Assembly (NCBI RefSeq): GCF_921293095.1
Contig: NW_025791724.1
Location: 1 to 64,000, forward strand
Source of the DNA: Ischnura elegans
Lineage: Eukaryota; Arthropoda; Insecta; Odonata; Coenagrionidae
DNA: 64,000 nt
Direction of reading: 5' to 3'
Below are positions 1 through 15,398 of the stretch, one piece after another. Each line of letters opens with the position of its first letter. The first letter of the stretch is position 1. The notes beneath the pieces are model-generated. The model was not told where the DNA came from and searched no databases. It saw only the letters and a list, made by a program, of their open reading frames with translations. Position numbers and translations under genes: made by a program.

Positions 1-3000
1 AGTCAATTAAGGTCCTCATACTGCCTAACGTGACATTTTTCATGTATCAACGATATTCGCGACAGTCATTTTTTTCGTTCAGATCAGAATTCTACGTTCC
101 AACGTGATATTTTTAAATTTGCATTCCACACTGCGATCGAAAATATGATCACGGGAGTATTCAAATAGCATTGTGTCTTTGTTATAGAACGTATTAAAAC
201 TGTCGCCATGGTTTTCGTTAGTTAAACAGGGATTTTTGAGATAGTCTGATTTTTGACTTTTTTGAGTGACTCCCCATTTGAATGGGATATTGCTTAACTT
301 ACATGAGACATTAAAGTGATCAATATGAATGCGAGAACGATCAAATATGTTTTAATCCTAGTCAATTAAGGTCCTCATACTGCCTAACGTGACATTTTTC
401 ATGTATCAACGATATTCGCGACAGTCATTTTTTCGTTCAGATCAGAATCCTACGTTCCAACGTGATATTTTTAAATTTGCATTCCACACTGCGATCGAAA
501 ATATGATCACGGGAGTATTCAAATAGCATTGTGTCTTTGTTATAGAACGTATTAAAACTGTCGCCATGGTTTTCGTTAGTTAAACAGGGATTTTTGAGAT
601 AGTCTGATTTTTGACTTTTTTGAGTGACTCCCCATTTGAATGGGATATTGCTTAACTTACATGAGACATTAAAGTGATCAATATGAATGCGAGAACGATC
701 AAATATGTTTTAATCCTAGTCAATTAAGGTCCTCATACTGCCTAACGTGACATTTTTCATGTATCAACGATATTCGCGACAGTCATTTTTTCGTTCAGAT
801 CAGAATTCTACGTTCCAACGTGATATTTTTAAATTTGCATTCCACACTGCGATCGAAAATATGATCACGGGAGTATTCAAATAGCATTGTGTCTTTGTTA
901 TAGAACGTATTAAAACTGTCGCCATGGTTTTCGTTAGTTAAACAGGGATTTTTGAGATAGTCTGATTTTTGACTTTTTTGAGTGACTCCCCATTTGAATG
1001 GGATATTGCTTAACTTACATGAGACATTAAAGTGATCAATATGAATGCGAGAACGATCAAATATGTTTTAATCCTAGTCAATTAAGGTCCTCATACTGCC
1101 TAACGTGACATTTTTCATGTATCAACGATATTCGCGACAGTCATTTTTTCGTTCAGATCAGAATCCTACGTTCCAACGTGATATTTTTAAATTTGCATTC
1201 CACACTGCGATCGAAAATATGATCACGGGAGTATTCAAATAGCATTGTGTCTTTGTTATAGAACGTATCAAAACTGTCGCCATGGTTTTCGTTAGTTAAA
1301 CAGGGATTTTTGAGATAGTCTCATTTTTGACTTTTTTGAGTGACTCCCCATTTGAATGGGATATTGCTTAACTTACATGAGACATTAAAGTGATCAATAT
1401 GAATGCGAGAACGATCAAATATGTTTTAATCCTAGTCAATTAAGGTCCTCATACTGCCTAACGTGACATTTTTCATGTATCAACGATATTCGCGACAGTC
1501 ATTTTTTCGTTCAGATCAGAATTCTACGTTCCAACGTGATATTTTTAAATTTGCATTCCACACTGCGATCGAAAATATGATCACGGGAGTATTCAAATAG
1601 CATTGTGTCTTTGTTATAGAACGTATTAAAACTGTCGCCATGGTTTTCGTTAGTTAAACAGGGATTTTTGAGATAGTCTGATTTTTGACTTTTTTGAGTG
1701 ACTCCCCATTTGAATGGGATATTGCTTAACTTACATGAGACATTAAAGTGATCAATATGAATGCGAGAACGATCAAATATGTTTTAATCCTAGTCAATTA
1801 AGGTCCTCATACTGCCTAACGTGACATTTTTCATGTATCAACGATATTCGCGACAGTCATTTTTTCGTTCAGATCAGAATCCTACGTTCCAACGTGATAT
1901 TTTTAAATTTGCATTCCACACTGCGATCGAAAATATGATCACGGGAGTATTCAAATAGCATTGTGTCTTTGTTATAGAACGTATTAAAACTGTCGCCATG
2001 GTTTTCGTTAGTTAAACAGGGATTTTTGAGATAGTCTGATTTTTGACTTTTTTGAGTGACTCCCCATTTGAATGGGATATTGCTTAACTTACATGAGACA
2101 TTAAAGTGATCAATATGAATGCGAGAACGATCAAATATGTTTTAATCCTAGTCAATTAAGGTCCTCATACTGCCTAACGTGACATTTTTCATGTATCAAC
2201 GATATTCGCGACAGTCATTTTTTCGTTCAGATCAGAATTCTACGTTCCAACGTGATATTTTTAAATTTGCATTCCACACTGCGATCGAAAATATGATCAC
2301 GGGAGTATTCAAATAGCATTGTGTCTTTGTTATAGAACGTATTAAAACTGTCGCCATGGTTTTCGTTAGTTAAACAGGGATTTTTGAGATAGTCTGATTT
2401 TCGACTTTTTTAGTGACTCCCCATTTGAATGGGATATTGCTTAACTTACATGAGACATTAAAGTGATCAATATGAATGCGAGAACGATCAAATATGTTTT
2501 AATCCTAGTCAATTAAGGTCGTCATACTGCCTAACGTGACATTTTTCATGTATCAACGATATTTGCGACATTCATTTTTTCGTTCAGATCAGAATTCTAC
2601 GTTCCAACGTGATATTTTTAAATTTGCATTCCACACTGCGATCGAAAATATGATCACGGGAGTATTCAAATAGCATTGTGTCTTTGTTATAGAACGTATT
2701 AAAACTGTCGCCATGGTTTTCGTTAGTTAAACAGGGATTTTTGAGATAGTCTGATTTTTGACTTTTTTGAGTGACTCCCCATTTGAATGGGATATTGCTT
2801 AACTTACATGAGACATTAAAGTGATCAATATGAATGCGAGAACGATCAAATATGTTTTAATCCTAGTCAATTAAGGTCCTCATACTGCCTAACGTGACAT
2901 TTTTCATGTATCAACGATATTCGCGACAGTCATTTTTTCGTTCAGATCAGAATTCTACGTTCCAACGTGATATTTTTAAATTTGCATTCCACACTGCGAT

Positions 3001-6000
3001 CGAAAATATGATCACGGGAGTATTCAAATAGCATTGTGTCTTTGTTATAGAACGTATTAAAACTGTCGCCATGGTTTTCGTTAGTTAAACAGGGATTTTT
3101 GAGATAGTCTGATTTTCGACTTTTTTAGTGACTCCCCATTTGAATGGGATATTGCTTAACTTACATGAGACATTAAAGTGATCAATATGAATGCGAGAAC
3201 GATCAAATATGTTTTAATCCTAGTCAATTAAGGTCCTCATACTGCCTAACGTGACATTTTTCATGTATCAACGATATTCGCGACAGTCATTTTTTTCGTT
3301 CAGATCAGAATCCTACGTTCCAACGTGATATTTTTAAATTTGCATTCCACACTGCGATCGAAAATATGATCACGGGAGTATTCAAATAGCATTGTGTCTT
3401 TGTTATAGAACGTATTAAAACTGTCGCCATGGTTTTCGTTAGTTAAACAGGGATTTTTGAGATAGTCTGATTTTTGACTTTTTTGAGTGACTCCCCATTT
3501 GAATGGGATATTGCTTAACTTACATGAGACATTAAAGTGATCAATATGAATGCGAGAACGATCAAATATGTTTTAATCCTAGTCAATTAAGGTCCTCATA
3601 CTGCCTAACGTGACATTTTTCATGTATCAACGATATTCGCGACAGTCATTTTTTCGTTCAGATCAGAATTCTACGTTCCAACGTGATATTTTTAAATTTG
3701 CATTCCACACTGCGATCGAAAATATGATCACGGGAGTATTCAAATAGCATTGTGTCTTTGTTATAGAACGTATTAAAACTGTCGCCATGGTTTTCGTTAG
3801 TTAAACAGGGATTTTTGAGATAGTCTGATTTTTGACTTTTTTGAGTGACTCCCCATTTGAATGGGATATTGCTTAACTTACATGAGACATTAAAGTGATC
3901 AATATGAATGCGAGAACGATCAAATATGTTTTAATCCTAGTCAATTAAGGTCCTCATACTGCCTAACGTGACATTTTTCATGTATCAACGATATTCGCGA
4001 CAGTCATTTTTTCGTTCAGATCAGAATCCTACGTTCCAACGTGATATTTTTAAATTTGCATTCCACACTGCGATCGAAAATATGATCACGGGAGTATTCA
4101 AATAGCATTGTGTCTTTGTTATAGAACGTATCAAAACTGTCGCCATGGTTTTCGTTAGTTAAACAGGGATTTTTGAGATAGTCTCATTTTTGACTTTTTT
4201 GAGTGACTCCCCATTTGAATGGGATATTGCTTAACTTACATGAGACATTAAAGTGATCAATATGAATGCGAGAACGATCAAATATGTTTTAATCCTAGTC
4301 AATTAAGGTCCTCATACTGCCTAACGTGACATTTTTCATGTATCAACGATATTCGCGACAGTCATTTTTTCGTTCAGATCAGAATTCTACGTTCCAACGT
4401 GATATTTTTAAATTTGCATTCCACACTGCGATCGAAAATATGATCACGGGAGTATTCAAATAGCATTGTGTCTTTGTTATAGAACGTATTAAAACTGTCG
4501 CCATGGTTTTCGTTAGTTAAACAGGGATTTTTGAGATAGTCTGATTTTCGACTTTTTTAGTGACTCCCCATTTGAATGGGATATTGCTTAACTTACATGA
4601 GACATTAAAGTGATCAATATGAATGCGAGAACGATCAAATATGTTTTAATCCTAGTCAATTAAGGTCGTCATACTGCCTAACGTGACATTTTTCATGTAT
4701 CAACGATATTTGCGACATTCATTTTTTCGTTCAGATCAGAATTCTACGTTCCAACGTGATATTTTTAAATTTGCATTCCACACTGCGATCGAAAATATGA
4801 TCACGGGAGTATTCAAATAGCATTGTGTCTTTGTTATAGAACGTATTAAAACTGTCGCCATGGTTTTCGTTAGTTAAACAGGGATTTTTGAGATAGTCTG
4901 ATTTTTGACTTTTTTGAGTGACTCCCCATTTGAATGGGATATTGCTTAACTTACATGAGACATTAAAGTGATCAATATGAATGCGAGAACGATCAAATAT
5001 GTTTTAATCCTAGTCAATTAAGGTCCTCATACTGCCTAACGTGACATTTTTCATGTATCAACGATATTCGCGACAGTCATTTTTTCGTTCAGATCAGAAT
5101 CCTACGTTCCAACGTGATATTTTTAAATTTGCATTCCACACTGCGATCGAAAATATGATCACGGGAGTATTCAAATAGCATTGTGTCTTTGTTATAGAAC
5201 GTATCAAAACTGTCGCCATGGTTTTCGTTAGTTAAACAGGGATTTTTGAGATAGTCTCATTTTTGACTTTTTTGAGTGACTCCCCATTTGAATGGGATAT
5301 TGCTTAACTTACATGAGACATTAAAGTGATCAATATGAATGCGAGAACGATCAAATATGTTTTAATCCTAGTCAATTAAGGTCCTCATACTGCCTAACGT
5401 GACATTTTTCATGTATCAACGATATTCGCGACAGTCATTTTTTCGTTCAGATCAGAATTCTACGTTCCAACGTGATATTTTTAAATTTGCATTCCACACT
5501 GCGATCGAAAATATGATCACGGGAGTATTCAAATAGCATTGTGTCTTTGTTATAGAACGTATTAAAACTGTCGCCATGGTTTTCGTTAGTTAAACAGGGA
5601 TTTTTGAGATAGTCTGATTTTTGACTTTTTTGAGTGACTCCCCATTTGAATGGGATATTGCTTAACTTACATGAGACATTAAAGTGATCAATATGAATGC
5701 GAGAACGATCAAATATGTTTTAATCCTAGTCAATTAAGGTCCTAATACTGCCTAACGTGACATTTTTCATGTATCAACGATATTCGCGACAGTCATTTTT
5801 TCGTTCAGATCAGAATTCTACGTTCCAACGTGATATTTTTAAATTTGCATTCCACACTGCGATCGAAAATATGATCACGGGAGTATTCAAATAGCATTGT
5901 GTCTTTGTTATAGAACGTATTAAAACTGTCGCCATGGTTTTCGTTAGTTAAACAGGGATTTTTGAGATAGTCTGATTTTTGACTTTTTTGAGTGACTCCC

Positions 6001-9000
6001 CATTTGAATGGGATATTGCTTAACTTACATGAGACATTAAAGTGATCAATATGAATGCGAGAACGATCAAATATGTTTTAATCCTAGTCAATTAAGGTCC
6101 TCATACTGCCTAACGTGACATTTTTCATGTATCAACGATATTCGCGACAGTCATTTTTTCGTTCAGATCAGAATCCTACGTTCCAACGTGATATTTTTAA
6201 ATTTGCATTCCACACTGCGATCGAAAATATGATCACGGGAGTATTCAAATAGCATTGTGTCTTTGTTATAGAACGTATCAAAACTGTCGCCATGGTTTTC
6301 GTTAGTTAAACAGGGATTTTTGAGATAGTCTCATTTTTGACTTTTTTGAGTGACTCCCCATTTGAATGGGATATTGCTTAACTTACATGAGACATTAAAG
6401 TGATCAATATGAATGCGAGAACGATCAAATATGTTTTAATCCTAGTCAATTAAGGTCCTCATACTGCCTAACGTGACATTTTTCATGTATCAACGATATT
6501 CGCGACAGTCATTTTTTCGTTCAGATCAGAATTCTACGTTCCAACGTGATATTTTTAAATTTGCATTCCACACTGCGATCGAAAATATGATCACGGGAGT
6601 ATTCAAATAGCATTGTGTCTTTGTTATAGAACGTATTAAAACTGTCGCCATGGTTTTCGTTAGTTAAACAGGGATTTTTGAGATAGTCTGATTTTTGACT
6701 TTTTTGAGTGACTCCCCATTTGAATGGGATATTGCTTAACTTACATGAGACATTAAAGTGATCAATATGAATGCGAGAACGATCAAATATGTTTTAATCC
6801 TAGTCAATTAAGGTCCTCATACTGCCTAACGTGACATTTTTCATGTATCAACGATATTCGCGACAGTCATTTTTTCGTTCAGATCAGAATCCTACGTTCC
6901 AACGTGATATTTTTAAATTTGCATTCCACACTGCGATCGAAAATATGATCACGGGAGTATTCAAATAGCATTGTGTCTTTGTTATAGAACGTATTAAAAC
7001 TGTCGCCATGGTTTTCGTTAGTTAAACAGGGATTTTTGAGATAGTCTGATTTTTGACTTTTTTGAGTGACTCCCCATTTGAATGGGATATTGCTTAACTT
7101 ACATGAGACATTAAAGTGATCAATATGAATGCGAGAACGATCAAATATGTTTTAATCCTAGTCAATTAAGGTCCTCATACTGCCTAACGTGACATTTTTC
7201 ATGTATCAACGATATTCGCGACAGTCATTTTTTCGTTCAGATCAGAATTCTACGTTCCAACGTGATATTTTTAAATTTGCATTCCACACTGCGATCGAAA
7301 ATATGATCACGGGAGTATTCAAATAGCATTGTGTCTTTGTTATAGAACGTATTAAAACTGTCGCCATGGTTTTCGTTAGTTAAACAGGGATTTTTGAGAT
7401 AGTCTGATTTTTGACTTTTTTGAGTGACTCCCCATTTGAATGGGATATTGCTTAACTTACATGAGACATTAAAGTGATCAATATGAATGCGAGAACGATC
7501 AAATATGTTTTAATCCTAGTCAATTAAGGTCCTCATACTGCCTAACGTGACATTTTTCATGTATCAACGATATTCGCGACAGTCATTTTTTCGTTCAGAT
7601 CAGAATCCTACGTTCCAACGTGATATTTTTAAATTTGCATTCCACACTGCGATCGAAAATATGATCACGGGAGTATTCAAATAGCATTGTGTCTTTGTTA
7701 TAGAACGTATCAAAACTGTCGCCATGGTTTTCGTTAGTTAAACAGGGATTTTTGAGATAGTCTCATTTTTGACTTTTTTGAGTGACTCCCCATTTGAATG
7801 GGATATTGCTTAACTTACATGAGACATTAAAGTGATCAATATGAATGCGAGAACGATCAAATATGTTTTAATCCTAGTCAATTAAGGTCCTCATACTGCC
7901 TAACGTGACATTTTTCATGTATCAACGATATTCGCGACAGTCATTTTTTCGTTCAGATCAGAATTCTACGTTCCAACGTGATATTTTTAAATTTGCATTC
8001 CACACTGCGATCGAAAATATGATCACGGGAGTATTCAAATAGCATTGTGTCTTTGTTATAGAACGTATTAAAACTGTCGCCATGGTTTTCGTTAGTTAAA
8101 CAGGGATTTTTGAGATAGTCTGATTTTCGACTTTTTTAGTGACTCCCCATTTGAATGGGATATTGCTTAACTTACATGAGACATTAAAGTGATCAATATG
8201 AATGCGAGAACGATCAAATATGTTTTAATCCTAGTCAATTAAGGTCGTCATACTGCCTAACGTGACATTTTTCATGTATCAACGATATTTGCGACATTCA
8301 TTTTTTCGTTCAGATCAGAATTCTACGTTCCAACGTGATATTTTTAAATTTGCATTCCACACTGCGATCGAAAATATGATCACGGGAGTATTCAAATAGC
8401 ATTGTGTCTTTGTTATAGAACGTATTAAAACTGTCGCCATGGTTTTCGTTAGTTAAACAGGGATTTTTGAGATAGTCTGATTTTTGACTTTTTTGAGTGA
8501 CTCCCCATTTGAATGGGATATTGCTTAACTTACATGAGACATTAAAGTGATCAATATGAATGCGAGAACGATCAAATATGTTTTAATCCTAGTCAATTAA
8601 GGTCCTCATACTGCCTAACGTGACATTTTTCATGTATCAACGATATTCGCGACAGTCATTTTTTCGTTCAGATCAGAATTCTACGTTCCAACGTGATATT
8701 TTTAAATTTGCATTCCACACTGCGATCGAAAATATGATCACGGGAGTATTCAAATAGCATTGTGTCTTTGTTATAGAACGTATTAAAACTGTCGCCATGG
8801 TTTTCGTTAGTTAAACAGGGATTTTTGAGATAGTCTGATTTTTGACTTTTTTGAGTGACTCCCCATTTGAATGGGATATTGCTTAACTTACATGAGACAT
8901 TAAAGTGATCAATATGAATGCGAGAACGATCAAATATGTTTTAATCCTAGTCAATTAAGGTCCTCATACTGCCTAACGTGACATTTTTCATGTATCAACG

Positions 9001-12000
9001 ATATTCGCGACAGTCATTTTTTCGTTCAGATCAGAATCCTACGTTCCAACGTGATATTTTTAAATTTGCATTCCACACTGCGATCGAAAATATGATCACG
9101 GGAGTATTCAAATAGCATTGTGTCTTTGTTATAGAACGTATTAAAACTGTCGCCATGGTTTTCGTTAGTTAAACAGGGATTTTTGAGATAGTCTGATTTT
9201 TGACTTTTTTGAGTGACTCCCCATTTGAATGGGATATTGCTTAACTTACATGAGACATTAAAGTGATCAATATGAATGCGAGAACGATCAAATATGTTTT
9301 AATCCTAGTCAATTAAGGTCCTCATACTGCCTAACGTGACATTTTTCATGTATCAACGATATTCGCGACAGTCATTTTTTCGTTCAGATCAGAATTCTAC
9401 GTTCCAACGTGATATTTTTAAATTTGCATTCCACACTGCGATCGAAAATATGATCACGGGAGTATTCAAATAGCATTGTGTCTTTGTTATAGAACGTATT
9501 AAAACTGTCGCCATGGTTTTCGTTAGTTAAACAGGGATTTTTGAGATAGTCTGATTTTTGACTTTTTTGAGTGACTCCCCATTTGAATGGGATATTGCTT
9601 AACTTACATGAGACATTAAAGTGATCAATATGAATGCGAGAACGATCAAATATGTTTTAATCCTAGTCAATTAAGGTCCTCATACTGCCTAACGTGACAT
9701 TTTTCATGTATCAACGATATTCGCGACAGTCATTTTTTCGTTCAGATCAGAATCCTACGTTCCAACGTGATATTTTTAAATTTGCATTCCACACTGCGAT
9801 CGAAAATATGATCACGGGAGTATTCAAATAGCATTGTGTCTTTGTTATAGAACGTATCAAAACTGTCGCCATGGTTTTCGTTAGTTAAACAGGGATTTTT
9901 GAGATAGTCTCATTTTTGACTTTTTTGAGTGACTCCCCATTTGAATGGGATATTGCTTAACTTACATGAGACATTAAAGTGATCAATATGAATGCGAGAA
10001 CGATCAAATATGTTTTAATCCTAGTCAATTAAGGTCCTCATACTGCCTAACGTGACATTTTTCATGTATCAACGATATTCGCGACAGTCATTTTTTCGTT
10101 CAGATCAGAATTCTACGTTCCAACGTGATATTTTTAAATTTGCATTCCACACTGCGATCGAAAATATGATCACGGGAGTATTCAAATAGCATTGTGTCTT
10201 TGTTATAGAACGTATTAAAACTGTCGCCATGGTTTTCGTTAGTTAAACAGGGATTTTTGAGATAGTCTGATTTTCGACTTTTTTAGTGACTCCCCATTTG
10301 AATGGGATATTGCTTAACTTACATGAGACATTAAAGTGATCAATATGAATGCGAGAACGATCAAATATGTTTTAATCCTAGTCAATTAAGGTCGTCATAC
10401 TGCCTAACGTGACATTTTTCATGTATCAACGATATTTGCGACATTCATTTTTTCGTTCAGATCAGAATTCTACGTTCCAACGTGATATTTTTAAATTTGC
10501 ATTCCACACTGCGATCGAAAATATGATCACGGGAGTATTCAAATAGCATTGTGTCTTTGTTATAGAACGTATTAAAACTGTCGCCATGGTTTTCGTTAGT
10601 TAAACAGGGATTTTTGAGATAGTCTGATTTTTGACTTTTTTGAGTGACTCCCCATTTGAATGGGATATTGCTTAACTTACATGAGACATTAAAGTGATCA
10701 ATATGAATGCGAGAACGATCAAATATGTTTTAATCCTAGTCAATTAAGGTCCTCATACTGCCTAACGTGACATTTTTCATGTATCAACGATATTCGCGAC
10801 AGTCATTTTTTCGTTCAGATCAGAATCCTACGTTCCAACGTGATATTTTTAAATTTGCATTCCACACTGCGATCGAAAATATGAACCGGGAGTATTCAAA
10901 TAGCATTGTGTCTTTGTTATAGAACGTATCAAAACTGTCGCCATGGTTTTCGTTAGTTAAACAGGGATTTTTGAGATAGTCTCATTTTTGACTTTTTTGA
11001 GTGACTCCCCATTTGAATGGGATATTGCTTAACTTACATGAGACATTAAAGTGATCAATATGAATGCGAGAACGATCAAATATGTTTTAATCCTAGTCAA
11101 TTAAGGTCCTCATACTGCCTAACGTGACATTTTTCATGTATCAACGATATTCGCGACAGTCATTTTTTCGTTCAGATCAGAATTCTACGTTCCAACGTGA
11201 TATTTTTAAATTTGCATTCCACACTGCGATCGAAAATATGATCACGGGAGTATTCAAATAGCATTGTGTCTTTGTTATAGAACGTATTAAAACTGTCGCC
11301 ATGGTTTTCGTTAGTTAAACAGGGATTTTTGAGATAGTCTGATTTTTGACTTTTTTGAGTGACTCCCCATTTGAATGGGATATTGCTTAACTTACATGAG
11401 ACATTAAAGTGATCAATATGAATGCGAGAACGATCAAATATGTTTTAATCCTAGTCAATTAAGGTCCTCATACTGCCTAACGTGACATTTTTCATGTATC
11501 AACGATATTCGCGACAGTCATTTTTTCGTTCAGATCAGAATCCTACGTTCCAACGTGATATTTTTAAATTTGCATTCCACACTGCGATCGAAAATATGAT
11601 CACGGGAGTATTCAAATAGCATTGTGTCTTTGTTATAGAACGTATTAAAACTGTCGCCATGGTTTTCGTTAGTTAAACAGGGATTTTTGAGATAGTCTGA
11701 TTTTTGACTTTTTTGAGTGACTCCCCATTTGAATGGGATATTGCTTAACTTACATGAGACATTAAAGTGATCAATATGAATGCGAGAACGATCAAATATG
11801 TTTTAATCCTAGTCAATTAAGGTCCTCATACTGCCTAACGTGACATTTTTCATGTATCAACGATATTCGCGACAGTCATTTTTTCGTTCAGATCAGAATT
11901 CTACGTTCCAACGTGATATTTTTAAATTTGCATTCCACACTGCGATCGAAAATATGATCACGGGAGTATTCAAATAGCATTGTGTCTTTGTTATAGAACG

Positions 12001-15000
12001 TATTAAAACTGTCGCCATGGTTTTCGTTAGTTAAACAGGGATTTTTGAGATAGTCTGATTTTTGACTTTTTTGAGTGACTCCCCATTTGAATGGGATATT
12101 GCTTAACTTACATGAGACATTAAAGTGATCAATATGAATGCGAGAACGATCAAATATGTTTTAATCCTAGTCAATTAAGGTCCTCATACTGCCTAACGTG
12201 ACATTTTTCATGTATCAACGATATTCGCGACAGTCATTTTTTCGTTCAGATCAGAATCCTACGTTCCAACGTGATATTTTTAAATTTGCATTCCACACTG
12301 CGATCGAAAATATGATCACGGGAGTATTCAAATAGCATTGTGTCCTTGTTATAGAACGTATTAAAACTGTCGCCATGGTTTTCGTTAGTTAAACAGGGAT
12401 TTTTGAGATAGTCTGATTTTTGACTTTTTTGAGTGACTCCCCATTTGAATGGGATATTGCTTAACTTACATGAGACATTAAAGTGATCAATATGAATGCG
12501 AGAACGATCAAATATGTTTTAATCCTAGTCAATTAAGGTCCTCATACTGCCTAACGTGACATTTTTCATGTATCAACGATATTCGCGACAGTCATTTTTT
12601 CGTTCAGATCAGAATTCTACGTTCCAACGTGATATTTTTAAATTTGCATTCCACACTGCGATCGAAAATATGATCACGGGAGTATTCAAATAGCATTGTG
12701 TCTTTGTTATAGAACGTATTAAAACTGTCGCCATGGTTTTCGTTAGTTAAACAGGGATTTTTGAGATAGTCTGATTTTTGACTTTTTTGAGTGACTCCCC
12801 ATTTGAATGGGATATTGCTTAACTTACATGAGACATTAAAGTGATCAATATGAATGCGAGAACGATCAAATATGTTTTAATCCTAGTCAATTAAGGTCCT
12901 CATACTGCCTAACGTGACATTTTTCATGTATCAACGATATTCGCGACAGTCATTTTTTCGTTCAGATCAGAATCCTACGTTCCAACGTGATATTTTTAAA
13001 TTTGCATTCCACACTGCGATCGAAAATATGATCACGGGAGTATTCAAATAGCATTGTGTCTTTGTTATAGAACGTATCAAAACTGTCGCCATGGTTTTCG
13101 TTAGTTAAACAGGGATTTTTGAGATAGTCTCATTTTTGACTTTTTTGAGTGACTCCCCATTTGAATGGGATATTGCTTAACTTACATGAGACATTAAAGT
13201 GATCAATATGAATGCGAGAACGATCAAATATGTTTTAATCCTAGTCAATTAAGGTCCTCATACTGCCTAACGTGACATTTTTCATGTATCAACGATATTC
13301 GCGACAGTCATTTTTTCGTTCAGATCAGAATTCTACGTTCCAACGTGATATTTTTAAATTTGCATTCCACACTGCGATCGAAAATATGATCACGGGAGTA
13401 TTCAAATAGCATTGTGTCTTTGTTATAGAACGTATTAAAACTGTCGCCATGGTTTTCGTTAGTTAAACAGGGATTTTTGAGATAGTCTGATTTTTGACTT
13501 TTTTGAGTGACTCCCCATTTGAATGGGATATTGCTTAACTTACATGAGACATTAAAGTGATCAATATGAATGCGAGAACGATCAAATATGTTTAAATCCT
13601 AGTCAATTAAGGTCCTCATACTGCCTAACGTGACATTTTTCATGTATCAACGATATTCGCGACAGTCATTTTTTCGTTCAGATCAGAATCCTACGTTCCA
13701 ACGTGATATTTTTAAATTTGCATTCCACACTGCGATCGAAAATATGATCACGGGAGTATTCAAATAGCATTGTGTCTTTGTTATAGAACGTATCAAAACT
13801 GTCGCCATGGTTTTCGTTAGTTAAACAGGGATTTTTGAGATAGTCTCATTTTTGACTTTTTTGAGTGACTCCCCATTTGAATGGGATATTGCTTAACTTA
13901 CATGAGACATTAAAGTGATCAATATGAATGCGAGAACGATCAAATATGTTTTAATCCTAGTCAATTAAGGTCCTCATACTGCCTAACGTGACATTTTTCA
14001 TGTATCAACGATATTCGCGACAGTCATTTTTTCGTTCAGATCAGAATCCTACGTTCCAACGTGATATTTTTAAATTTGCATTCCACACTGCGATCGAAAA
14101 TATGATCACGGGAGTATTCAAATAGCATTGTGTCTTTGTTATAGAACGTATTAAAACTGTCGCCATGGTTTTCGTTAGTTAAACAGGGATTTTTGAGATA
14201 GTCTGATTTTTGACTTTTTTGAGTGACTCCCCATTTGAATGGGATATTGCTTAACTTACATGAGACATTAAAGTGATCAATATGAATGCGAGAACGATCA
14301 AATATGTTTTAATCCTAGTCAATTAAGGTCCTCATACTGCCTAACGTGACATTTTTCATGTATCAACGATATTCGCGACAGTCATTTTTTCGTTCAGATC
14401 AGAATTCTACGTTCCAACGTGATATTTTTAAATTTGCATTCCACACTGCGATCGAAAATATGATCACGGGAGTATTCAAATAGCATTGTGTCTTTGTTAT
14501 AGAACGTATTAAAACTGTCGCCATGGTTTTCGTTAGTTAAACAGGGATTTTTGAGATAGTCTGATTTTTGACTTTTTTGAGTGACTCCCCATTTGAATGG
14601 GATATTGCTTAACTTACATGAGACATTAAAGTGATCAATATGAATGCGAGAACGATCAAATATGTTTTAATCCTAGTCAATTAAGGTCCTCATACTGCCT
14701 AACGTGACATTTTTCATGTATCAACGATATTCGCGACAGTCATTTTTTCGTTCAGATCAGAATCCTACGTTCCAACGTGATATTTTTAAATTTGCATTCC
14801 ACACTGCGATCGAAAATATGATCACGGGAGTATTCAAATAGCATTGTGTCTTTGTTATAGAACGTATCAAAACTGTCGCCATGGTTTTCGTTAGTTAAAC
14901 AGGGATTTTTGAGATAGTCTCATTTTTGACTTTTTTGAGTGACTCCCCATTTGAATGGGATATTGCTTAACTTACATGAGACATTAAAGTGATCAATATG

Positions 15001-15398
15001 AATGCGAGAACGATCAAATATGTTTAAATCCTAGTCAATTAAGGTCCTCATACTGCCTAACGTGACATTTTTCATGTAGCAACGATATTCGCGACAGTCA
15101 TTTTTTCGTTCAGATCAGAATCCTACGTTCCAACGTGATATTTTTAAATTTGCATTCCACACTGCGATCGAAAATATGATCACGGGAGTATTCAAATAGC
15201 ATTGTGTCTTTGTTATAGAACGTATTAAAACTGTCGCCATGGTTTTCGTTAGTTGAACAGGGATTTTTGAGATAGTCTGATTTTTTACTTTTTTGAGTGA
15301 CTCCCCATTTGAATGGGATATTGCTTAACTTACATGAGACATTAAAGTGATCAATATGAATGCGAGAACAATCAAATATGTTTAAATCCTAGTCAATT
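1..15398. repeat. 359-bp satellite array, about 43 monomers
   Basis: A tandem array with a 357-359 bp period starts at or before the window edge and ends inside the last monomer. Monomer starts include 1, 360, 718, 1076, 1434, 6444, 8591, 10738 and 15033. Copies are almost identical and fall into a few subtypes marked by linked variants: GAATTCTA or GAATCCTA, ATTAAAACTG or ATCAAAACTG, AGTCTGATT or AGTCTCATT, a TTCGAC variant with one base fewer downstream, and a GGTCGTC plus TTTGCGACATTC variant. Each monomer has a short inverted repeat, CCCATT-TG-AATGGG. No open frame or known gene is present. The last monomer (15033 on) has the most private changes, as expected at the edge of a homogenised array. 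The period is close to two nucleosome repeats. Confidence 0.97.
6444..10737. repeat. Six-monomer higher-order repeat, two copies
   Basis: Calling the monomer subtypes T (GAATTC), C (GAATCC), S (GAATCC with ATCAAAAC and TCTCAT), X (GATTTTCGAC) and Y (GGTCGTC, TTTGCGACATTC), the run from 6444 reads T C T S X Y and the run from 8591 reads T C T S X Y again. The larger unit is 2147 bp. Partial versions (S X Y, X Y, T C T S) occur elsewhere in the array. This is a subtype reading by eye, not a computed alignment. Confidence 0.8.

Noticed and set aside
1-15398. Relation to the Drosophila 1.688 (359-bp) satellite
   Set aside because: Only the period agrees; I see no sequence resemblance that would support homology.
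1-15398. CRISPR-like array
   Set aside because: Monomers are contiguous with no unique spacers, and the genome is eukaryotic.
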